Of a DNA stretch of 64,000 nt, positions 58,011 to 64,000 are shown piece after piece (position 1 is the stretch's first letter; the number at the start of each line of letters is the position of its first letter). The stretch spans positions 2,391,138 to 2,455,137 of the forward strand of contig CP011806.1 in the NCBI GenBank assembly GCA_001664505.1, written 5' to 3'. Source of the stretch: Acidobacteria bacterium Mor1 (GTDB lineage: Bacteria > Acidobacteriota > Polarisedimenticolia > Polarisedimenticolales > Polarisedimenticolaceae). The notes beneath the pieces are model-generated. The model was not told where the DNA came from and made no database searches. It was given only the letters and a program-made list of their open reading frames with translations. A program made the position numbers and the translations under genes.

Positions 58011-58046
58011 GGGCCCGGCACCTTTTGGTACCGGGCCCTTTTGTTT
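58011..58046. terminator. Strong bidirectional terminator
   Basis: GGGCCCGGCACC, loop TTTT, GGTACCGGGCCC (one C-A mismatch) is followed by TTTTGTTTC on the plus strand and preceded by CAAAAGAAAC, so it has a U-tract in both directions. It separates the S9 peptidase from the convergent gene at 58107. Confidence 0.9.
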
Positions 58047-58106
58047 CAGCGGTGCGCACCGGGCGGGAGGAGTCCTTTTCGTGGGGTGCGAACCCTGTAA
58101 GTCGTG

Positions 58107-58664
58107 TTAGAAGCGGACGCGAACACCGATGCGGCCGTTGTTGATGGCGATCCCGCCACGGGTGCGATCGGCGTACCGTCCACGGCGATCGCGACGATCC
58201 CAGCGATCACCACGGTCGTAGCCGATGCGGTCGATCCGTTCGACCCGGTTGGCCACCCGATGCACCAGGCGATCGACACGGTCGAACTTTCGGTGCACGA
58301 CCGGGCGATGGAGGGCGCCGACGCGACGCTGAGCCTGCTCGAAGGCAAAGCACAGATCGTTCAGTTCACGCTCCACGCGGTGGAAGCGGCGGATCCCGTT
58401 GCGTTCGACGACACGGACGAAGTCGAGAGTCTCCGCCTCGAGCACTCGCAGGGATCGGATCGCCCTGCGCTTGGCCGGCGAACGGCCGCGGGTCGACCAC
58501 TCGGCGGCGTCGACCAGCTCTCGGCTCGCGTCGTGGAGCCGGTAGGCGAGCTCGGTCAGCCCGGGAGCATCTCCTCGATTGTGGTGACCTTGACCCGCCA
58601 GGGCGACGGGGGCAAGGACCACGGCGAACAACACTGCACTTCCGATGATCAATTTCTTCTTCAT
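58107..58664 (-). CDS. Exported basic Arg-rich protein, function unknown
   Basis: This 185-residue exported protein starts behind a strong AAAGGAGG and has a signal peptide (MKKKLIIGSAVLFAVVLAPVALA). The mature part is helical and charged (LTELAYRLHDASRELVDAAEW, KFDRVDRLVHRVANRVERIDRI) and ends in an Arg/Asp/Tyr-rich tail (RWDRRDRRGRYADRTRGG). It looks like a four-helix type periplasmic protein with an RNA- or surface-binding tail. No named family was recognised. It converges on the S9 gene with the strong terminator between. Confidence 0.6.
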   Translation of the reverse strand: MKKKLIIGSAVLFAVVLAPVALAGQGHHNRGDAPGLTELAYRLHDASRELVDAAEWSTRGRSPAKRRAIRSLRVLEAETLDFVRVVERNGIRRFHRVERELNDLCFAFEQAQRRVGALHRPVVHRKFDRVDRLVHRVANRVERIDRIGYDRGDRWDRRDRRGRYADRTRGGIAINNGRIGVRVRF

Positions 58665-58874
58665 GGTCTCGCCTCCTTTCAGTTAGGCGCCCCTTCTCAT
58701 TGCACCAGCCGTGCCACCGCCGGCAAATCGTTGGAAAATAGGAACTTAACGAAATGCCGCGCTCTCGAGCGGCCGCAAAACGTCCTCTAGAGAGGTCGTT
58801 TCCGATCCTTGAGTGAGGGCGATTCGGCCACTCGCGGGTGTTAGCCTGCGCGGCATTGGGGGTGAGGAGTTCTC

Positions 58875-59699
58875 GTGAAGATCGCGCTGATTCAACAACA
58901 CGCCACCGACGACAAGCAGCAGAACCTCGAGCGGGGTCTCGCCGCCGCGCGCAAGGCAGCTGCCGACGGAGCGAAGCTGATCTGCTTCGCCGAACTCGCC
59001 TTCGAGCCCTTCTATCCCCAGAAGGTCGCAGGCCCGGGCGCCCGGGATCTGGCGGAGCCGATTCCCGGCCCGATCACCGAGGCGTTCCAAAATCTATCCA
59101 GGGAACTGGGCGTGGTCAGCGTGCTGAATCTCTACGAGCGGGACGGCGACAAGGCCTACGACACCTCGCCGGTGATCGATGCCGACGGCACCCTGCTGGG
59201 CCGCACGCGGATGGTGCACATCACCGAGTACGAAGGCTTCCACGAACAGGGCTACTACGACCCCGGCGATACCGGCGCTCCGGTATTCGATACCGCCGTG
59301 GGCAAGGTCGGCATCGCCATCTGCTACGACCGCCACTTCCCCGAGTACATGCGCGCCCTGGCGCTCAATGGCGCCGAACTGGTGATCATCCCGCAAGCGG
59401 GATCGGTCGGAGAATGGCCTGCCGGTCTGTACGAGGCGGAACTTCAGGTCGCCGCCTTCCAGAACGGCTACTACGCGGCCCTCTGCAACCGGGTGGGCAA
59501 GGAGCCGGTGCTGGACTTCGCCGGCGAATCCTTCGTCTGCGCTCCCGACGGCCGCATCGTGGCCCAGGCGCCCCAGGGAGACGACCACGTGTTGTTGGCG
59601 GAAGTCGACCTGGGCACGGTTGCCCAGAGCCACGCGCGCACCCTGTTCCGGCGGCACCGGCGGCCGGAGCTCTATTCGGACTGGGTCGCAAAACCCTAG
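58875..59699 (+). CDS. Nitrilase-superfamily (N-carbamoylputrescine amidase-like) protein with Lys-to-Met change
   Basis: This 274-residue carbon-nitrogen hydrolase starts at GTG 58875 behind GAGGAG. The nucleophile is Cys150 (AICYDRHFPEYMRAL) and the base is Glu40 (CFAELAF). The catalytic Lys, expected 73 residues after Glu and 37 before Cys, is Met113 in GRTRMVHIT. In the N-carbamoylputrescine amidases I recall, the triad is Glu48-Lys121-Cys158, with exactly this spacing, so the substitution is in the active site itself. The rest (GFHEQGYYDPGDTG, PQAGSVGEWPAGLYEAE) is typical of that clade. It may use a neighbouring Arg or be a binding protein. It opens a plus-strand run with the TPR and phosphatase genes. 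Confidence 0.82.
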   Translation: MKIALIQQHATDDKQQNLERGLAAARKAAADGAKLICFAELAFEPFYPQKVAGPGARDLAEPIPGPITEAFQNLSRELGVVSVLNLYERDGDKAYDTSPVIDADGTLLGRTRMVHITEYEGFHEQGYYDPGDTGAPVFDTAVGKVGIAICYDRHFPEYMRALALNGAELVIIPQAGSVGEWPAGLYEAELQVAAFQNGYYAALCNRVGKEPVLDFAGESFVCAPDGRIVAQAPQGDDHVLLAEVDLGTVAQSHARTLFRRHRRPELYSDWVAKP

Positions 59700-59797
59700 G
59701 TCGAAGGGCCGGCGGCGAGAGCGCAACGAAGTTGGCGAATCGGGATGACCCGCGGTACAAAGAATTCGCTGAGGGTTGCCGAGGGGAGGCGTCGCTT

Positions 59798-60676
59798 ATG
59801 CGGATGATGACCGCCTGCAAACCAGCGATCGGCGCGCTGCTGCTGTGGCTTGCAATCCAGCCGGCAACGGCCCATCCGGCCCACGAGTTGCTGGTCCAGC
59901 GCAAGACCGCGGAGCTGGAAGCCCAACCGTATCGAGCCGAGCTGTACCTCCAGCGCGGCGAACTGCACCGGGACCACGAGGAGTTCGACGAAGCCGCCGC
60001 GGACTACCGCAGGGCCCGTGAGCTCGATCCCGCGCTACCGGGCCTGGCCCTCGCCGAAGCCGCCCTCCACCTGGACCTTGACGATGCCGCCGGCGCCATT
60101 GCAAAGCTCGATGCCGTCCTGGCCGCCGATCCGCGAAACCTGGATGCCCTGACCCTGCGCGGACGCGCCCTCTCGGCCGCCGGCCGCCATGACGAGGCCG
60201 CCGTCGATCTGGGCCGGGGGATCGAAGCCGGCCTCGGCATGGCCCCCCTCTCACCGGAGATGTACCTGCGCCACGCTCGAGCGCTCACCGCAAGCACGCC
60301 GCCACGGCCGGACGCGGCGCTCGAGACCCTGGAGCGGGGGCTCGCTGAACTCGGCCGACCGATCTCGCTGGAGCTTGCGGCGCTGCGCGTCGAGATCGAG
60401 GCAAAGCGAATCGATGCCGCCCTGCAGCGTGTCGACCGGCTGGCCGCCGGCGCCAACCGGCCCGCCGGCTGGCTGGAGCGCCGGGGAGAAATCCTGGAGA
60501 GCGCCGGCCGCCCCGGCGAGGCGCAAGCGGCCTACACCGCCGTACTCGAGGCCCATCGGGCACTCCCTGCGACCAAGCAAGGTTCCGCCGCCGTCCGTGA
60601 GCGGGAAAACCGCGTGCGCCTGTCCCTCAGGCGACTCCAAAGCCTGCAACCGACCCACTCGGAGAATCCGCGATGA
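59798..60676 (+). CDS. Exported TPR protein
   Basis: This 292-residue exported protein has a signal peptide (IGALLLWLAIQPATA) and TPR repeats: AELYLQRGELHRDHEEFDEAAADYRRARELDP, then AAGAIAKLDAVLAADPRNLDALTLRGRALSAAGRHDEAAVDL and a later LERRGEILESAGRPGEAQAAY. ATG 59798 follows GGGGAGG and is chosen over a longer in-frame stretch that runs inside the nitrilase gene. The stop overlaps the ATG of the phosphatase gene (ATGA). TPR plus purple-acid-phosphatase pairs suggest that the TPR protein helps assemble or present the phosphatase, which is inference. Confidence 0.8.
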   Translation: MRMMTACKPAIGALLLWLAIQPATAHPAHELLVQRKTAELEAQPYRAELYLQRGELHRDHEEFDEAAADYRRARELDPALPGLALAEAALHLDLDDAAGAIAKLDAVLAADPRNLDALTLRGRALSAAGRHDEAAVDLGRGIEAGLGMAPLSPEMYLRHARALTASTPPRPDAALETLERGLAELGRPISLELAALRVEIEAKRIDAALQRVDRLAAGANRPAGWLERRGEILESAGRPGEAQAAYTAVLEAHRALPATKQGSAAVRERENRVRLSLRRLQSLQPTHSENPR

Positions 60677-63114
60677 GACAGCTATCGGCATCGTGCGCCC
60701 TCGTCGCGGCGCTGGTTCTCGCCACGGCGACCCCTGCCCAGGTGGTCGTCGACCACTACGACTCGATGCGCTATCTGGACAACAGCTCCGACCCGGGCAT
60801 CGGACTGAGCTGGGTCCAGGGGACGTTCGACGACAGCGGCTGGAACACCGGCACATACGGGATCGGCTTCGAAACCGATACCGGTGACTCCAGGGCCGAC
60901 GTGCTGATCGAAACCACGGTGCCCAGCGGCACTCGCTCGGTCTACACCCGGGTCGAGTTCCAGATCGACGACGTGAGCGCCGTGCAGAATCTCTTCCTCG
61001 GCGCCGACTACGACGACGGCTTCGAGGCCTGGATCAACGGCGTACAGGTTTTTTGTTCGTCGCAGATGCCGACCTGCAGCCCCTCCTGGGACAGCGTGCC
61101 CGGGTCCCACGAGTCGAGCAACGCGCCGACCCCCGACGTCACCCCACTACAGGACATCTCGGCGGCAGGCATCGGCGCCCTGCAGAACGGAACCAACGTG
61201 CTGGCCATCGGGGTCTGGAACCGGTCGGGCACCTCGAGCGACCTGGTGCTCTCTCCACGCCTGATCGTCAACCGCCCATCGGTGGCGGTGACCCGCGGGC
61301 CGTACCTGCAGCAGCTGACCGACACCGGCGTGATCATACGCTGGCGCACCGCCACGGCGACCGACAGCCGCGTGCACTTCGGGCCGTTCCCCGATGAGCT
61401 CTCCCAGACCGTCGACGACCCGGCGGTCACCACCGAGCACAGCATCACGTTGACCGGCCTGAGCCCCAATACCGAGTACTGCTACTCGGTGGGCAGCACC
61501 ACCGAGGTGCTGGCCGGCGACGACCTGCAGCATTTCTTCTGGACCGGCCCCCCGGCGGGGACCCGCCAGCCGGTGCGGGTCTGGGCCATCGGCGACTCCG
61601 GGACCGCCAACGCCGACGCCGGCGAAGTACGCCGGGCTTACGAACGCTACGACGAGATCTACACCGACCTCTGGCTGATGCTGGGAGACAACGCTTACGA
61701 CGACGGCACCGACGCCGAGTATCAGGCCGCGGTGTTCGAGACCTATCCTCGGCAACTCCGTACCTCGGCGGTCTGGCCGACCCTGGGAAACCATGACTCC
61801 CGCAACTCGTTCTCCGACACGCTGTCCGGACCCTACTACGACAGCTTCGAGTTGCCGGCAGCGGCGCAGGCAGGCGGGATCGCCTCGGGAACCGAGGCCT
61901 ACTACTCCTTCGACTACGCCAACATCCACTTCATCAGCCTCAACTCCGACGACGTCGATCGCACCCCGGGCAGCGCCATGCTGACCTGGCTGGAGCAGGA
62001 CCTGGCCGACACCCTTCAGGATTGGATCATCGCCTTCTGGCACCACCCGCCCTACACCAAGGGCTCCCACGACTCCGACGACGTGGGCGACAGCGGCGGC
62101 CGGTTGTTCGACATGCGGGAGTACGTGCTGCCGCTGCTCGACGACTATGGAGTCGACCTGGTGTTGACCGGCCACAGTCACTCCTACGAGCGCTCGTTCC
62201 TGCTCGACGGCCACTACGGCATCTCCTCTACCCTGGCCCCGGCGATGGTGCTGGACGACGGCGACGGCCGGCTCAGCGGCGACGGCGCCTACGAGAAACT
62301 CTCCAGCGGCAGCGCCCCCTACGAGGGCGCGGTCTACCTGGTGGCCGGGAGCTCGGGCAAGCTCAGCGGCGGCACCTTCGACCACCCGGCCATGGCGCTC
62401 TCGCTGCAGGAACTCGGCTCGGTGGTGCTCGATGTGTTCGGAGACCGGCTGGACGCCTCCTTCCTGCGGGACGACGGAACCGTCCGCGACGTGTTCACCA
62501 TCGTCAAGAGCACCGCCACTCCGCCGGCCGCCGAATTCGAAGGAAGCCCGCTGAGCGGGGCGGCGCCGCTGACCGTCGACTTCCTCGATCTTTCTTCTAC
62601 TAACACCACCGGCTGGTCCTGGGACCTGGACGGCGATGCGATCGATGACAGCACGGACCGCGATCCGACCTTCACCTACACCCAGCCCGGCAGCTACACC
62701 GTGCGCTTGACCGCCAGCAACCAGAGCGGCGCCGGCCAGGAGCAGAAAACCGGCTACGTCTGCGTCTCCGGTAGCGATCCTGCGCGGGTGGCCCAACTCC
62801 TCTTCGGCGACTCCACCACGTTCTCCTGGTCCGCGGCCTCGCTGGCCACCGGCTACGACGTACTCAAGGGAGATCTGGGGCAGCTCCGGGCCGCCAACGG
62901 CGACTTCTCCACGGCGATCACCGAGTGCCTCGGCGACAACGATGCCTCGACCAGCGCCGCCGACCCGTCGGCGCCGGGCGCCGGCCAGTCGTTTTTCTAT
63001 CTGGTGCGGGGGGTCAGCTGCGCCGGAGAGACCGGAAGCTACGACAGCGCAGGCGCACAACAGGCGGGGCCTCGCGACGCTTCCATCGGCGGATCGCCGG
63101 CGGCCTGCCCCTGA
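60673..63114 (+). CDS. Exported purple acid phosphatase-like metallophosphoesterase with PKD and C-terminal module
   Basis: This 813-residue exported protein has a signal peptide (VAALVLATATPAQ), an N-terminal beta sandwich, an FN3-like purple-acid-phosphatase N-domain (PYLQQLTDTGVIIRWRTATATD, SPNTEYCYSVGS), then a calcineurin-type metallophosphoesterase: AIGDSGT, MLGDNAYDDG, LGNHDSRN, WHHPPYTKGSH, LTGHSHSYERS. The metal set is complete. A PKD domain follows (PLTVDFLDLS ... PGSYTVRLTAS), then the shared C-terminal module (YDVLKGDLGQL ... SFFYLVRGVSC ... GGSPAACP). It probably releases phosphate from organic phosphates outside the cell. It overlaps the TPR gene by 4 bp. Confidence 0.88.
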   Translation: MRQLSASCALVAALVLATATPAQVVVDHYDSMRYLDNSSDPGIGLSWVQGTFDDSGWNTGTYGIGFETDTGDSRADVLIETTVPSGTRSVYTRVEFQIDDVSAVQNLFLGADYDDGFEAWINGVQVFCSSQMPTCSPSWDSVPGSHESSNAPTPDVTPLQDISAAGIGALQNGTNVLAIGVWNRSGTSSDLVLSPRLIVNRPSVAVTRGPYLQQLTDTGVIIRWRTATATDSRVHFGPFPDELSQTVDDPAVTTEHSITLTGLSPNTEYCYSVGSTTEVLAGDDLQHFFWTGPPAGTRQPVRVWAIGDSGTANADAGEVRRAYERYDEIYTDLWLMLGDNAYDDGTDAEYQAAVFETYPRQLRTSAVWPTLGNHDSRNSFSDTLSGPYYDSFELPAAAQAGGIASGTEAYYSFDYANIHFISLNSDDVDRTPGSAMLTWLEQDLADTLQDWIIAFWHHPPYTKGSHDSDDVGDSGGRLFDMREYVLPLLDDYGVDLVLTGHSHSYERSFLLDGHYGISSTLAPAMVLDDGDGRLSGDGAYEKLSSGSAPYEGAVYLVAGSSGKLSGGTFDHPAMALSLQELGSVVLDVFGDRLDASFLRDDGTVRDVFTIVKSTATPPAAEFEGSPLSGAAPLTVDFLDLSSTNTTGWSWDLDGDAIDDSTDRDPTFTYTQPGSYTVRLTASNQSGAGQEQKTGYVCVSGSDPARVAQLLFGDSTTFSWSAASLATGYDVLKGDLGQLRAANGDFSTAITECLGDNDASTSAADPSAPGAGQSFFYLVRGVSCAGETGSYDSAGAQQAGPRDASIGGSPAACP

Positions 63115-63189
63115 TCCGAGGCTAGCCGGTGCTAACCTCTCGATCGTCGGTCTTCGATCCGGAGACCACTACCGAGAGGCCCTTCAGCC

Positions 63190-63816
63190 ATGAGCTGGCT
63201 ACCGATCATCGATCTGGCCGGGACCTTCGCCTTCGCCCTGAGCGGGGCCACCGTCGCAGTCCGTCGCGAACTCGATCTGTTCGGGGTGCTGGTGCTGTCC
63301 TTCGCCGCGGCGACGGCGGGCGGCATCACCCGGGATGTCCTGATCGGAGCGATCCCGCCGGCAGCCCTGGTGGACAGCCGATACCTGATCGTGGCCACCC
63401 TGGCCGGCGTGCTGACCTTCTACGGCTCCAGCCTGGTGGAACGACTCGAGAACCCGGTGCAGCTGTTCGACGCGGCCGGCCTGAGCCTGTTCGCCGTCGC
63501 CGGCACGGCCAAGGCGCTGGCCTTCGACCTGAACCCGACCACGGCGGTGCTGTTGGGTGTTCTGAGCGCCATCGGCGGAGGGATCGCCCGGGATGTGCTG
63601 GTCGCCGAGGTGCCGGCGGTGTTGCGGGCGGAGTTCTACGCCAGCGCCGCCATGGCGGGTGCTGCGGTGGTGGTGATCGGAGACGGGTTATCGATCGCCC
63701 GAACGCCGGTGATGATCGTCGGCGCCCTGGTCTGCTTCGTGCTGCGCTTCATGGCGATTCGTTACCGCTGGCGCCTGCCGACGGCGCGGCGGCAAAAGCA
63801 AGACCGAGCGACTTGA
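63190..63816 (+). CDS. TRIC/UPF0126-family membrane protein
   Basis: This 208-residue membrane protein has two homologous halves of three helices each with the repeated signature AFALSGATVAVRRELDLFGVLVLSFAAATAGGITRDVLIG and AVLLGVLSAIGGGIARDVL. GGGIxRD is the mark of the bacterial trimeric intracellular cation channel (UPF0126/YadS-like) family. Family channels pass K+ or related cations; the role in bacteria is not settled. It begins 75 bp after the phosphatase gene. Confidence 0.88.
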   Translation: MSWLPIIDLAGTFAFALSGATVAVRRELDLFGVLVLSFAAATAGGITRDVLIGAIPPAALVDSRYLIVATLAGVLTFYGSSLVERLENPVQLFDAAGLSLFAVAGTAKALAFDLNPTTAVLLGVLSAIGGGIARDVLVAEVPAVLRAEFYASAAMAGAAVVVIGDGLSIARTPVMIVGALVCFVLRFMAIRYRWRLPTARRQKQDRAT

Positions 63817-63820
63817 ATCC

Positions 63821-63836
63821 CCCTCGCCTGCGAGGG
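63821..63836. terminator. Small hairpin between convergent genes
   Basis: CCCTCG (63821-63826), loop CCTG, CGAGGG (63831-63836) lies 4 bases after the TRIC-like stop. No T-run follows. It is a weak terminator candidate between convergent genes. Confidence 0.35.
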
Positions 63837-63873
63837 TGACTGCAGCGTGGCCGCCCGAAGGCGAAGCCGGGAT

Positions 63874-64000
63874 TCAGGCGATCAGCGCCCGGCCGGCGTG
63901 GGGCGCCCGGGCACGACCCAAACGCCTGTTCACACGCTTGACGGCGATCTCGGCGGCAGCCTCGAAGTGTTCGTCGCTGCGCTGCTCCCAGTCCACGTCC
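63874..64000 (-). CDS. C-terminal end of an unidentified protein (cut by window edge)
   Basis: The minus-strand frame open to the window edge ends in TGA at 63876-63874 and encodes the last 41 residues of a protein, including DVDWEQRSDEHFEAAA, EIAVKRVNRRLGRARA and PHAGRALIA. The mostly helical, basic tail is not enough to name a family. The gene extends beyond the window and converges on the TRIC-like gene. Confidence 0.5.
   Translation of the reverse strand, partial: DVDWEQRSDEHFEAAAEIAVKRVNRRLGRARAPHAGRALIA

Noticed and set aside
58838-59797. N-terminal extension of the TPR gene
   Set aside because: That stretch is out of frame within the nitrilase gene; the signal peptide begins at ATG 59798 with its own ribosome site.
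61147-63060. 637-codon minus-strand frame opposite the purple acid phosphatase
   Set aside because: The sense frame shows a full set of metallophosphoesterase motifs; the antisense product has no recognisable domain.

Overview
This 64 kb window is chromosomal DNA from a high-GC, Gram-negative-type bacterium. The gene mix is a futalosine menaquinone pathway, many exported S9/M20/DUF885/beta-lactamase-like hydrolases, TPR-CHAT proteins, a MoxR-DUF58-SpoIIM cluster and large beta-propeller proteins. It fits Acidobacteriota (Thermoanaerobaculia-like) best. That placement is inference from gene content; no rRNA or other phylogenetic marker is present. Coding density is very high. Many genes overlap by ATGA, GTGA or TTGA junctions, GTG and TTG starts are common, and no gene-free stretch exceeds about 220 bases. 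I found no tRNA, rRNA, transposon, prophage, CRISPR array or origin.

Layout. 1-1.5 kb: the end of mqnA and all of mqnC. 1.6-10.6 kb (minus strand): an ECF sigma factor, a lipoprotein TPR-CHAT protease, a membrane anti-sigma-like protein, an exported subtilase-like protein and a large HzsA-like diheme protein. 10.8-20.1 kb: a Spy-like periplasmic protein, an Rrf2 regulator divergent from an exported PQQ-type propeller with a direct-repeat pair between them, an exported serine hydrolase, two small membrane proteins, then a sigma-54 activator divergent from a peroxidase/isochorismatase pair with a clear -24/-12 promoter and three upstream dyads. 20.3-28.8 kb: three exported proteins in tandem (PHB-depolymerase-like esterase, Asp-box propeller, Kelch-like propeller) that share a C-terminal module. 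28.9-34.4 kb: an exported VOC protein, then a minus-strand operon of serine hydrolase, amidohydrolase, M20 peptidase and DOMON-like protein. 34.6-41.4 kb: a seven-gene operon of a membrane protein, DUF4129, DUF4350, MoxR ATPase, DUF58, SpoIIM-like and RDD proteins. 41.6-47.4 kb: an unknown exported protein, a MocR-type regulator and a small-enzyme operon. 47.4-54.5 kb: a second sigma / zinc-type anti-sigma / TPR-CHAT module followed by an exported beta-helix protein. 54.6-64 kb: small membrane proteins, a probable orphan Imm21 immunity protein, an S9 peptidase, a nitrilase-family protein with an altered catalytic Lys position, a TPR plus purple-acid-phosphatase pair, a TRIC-like membrane protein and the end of one more gene.

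The strongest leads are these. (1) The same regulatory set (ECF sigma + membrane anti-sigma + exported TPR-CHAT protease with an intact His/Cys dyad) occurs twice in different gene order, each time followed by large exported proteins. (2) Five exported proteins of unrelated fold end in one shared module of about 90-110 residues, usually finishing in CP, which could be a surface-sorting or docking domain. (3) A complete sigma-54 switch controls an AhpD-like / exported isochorismatase pair.
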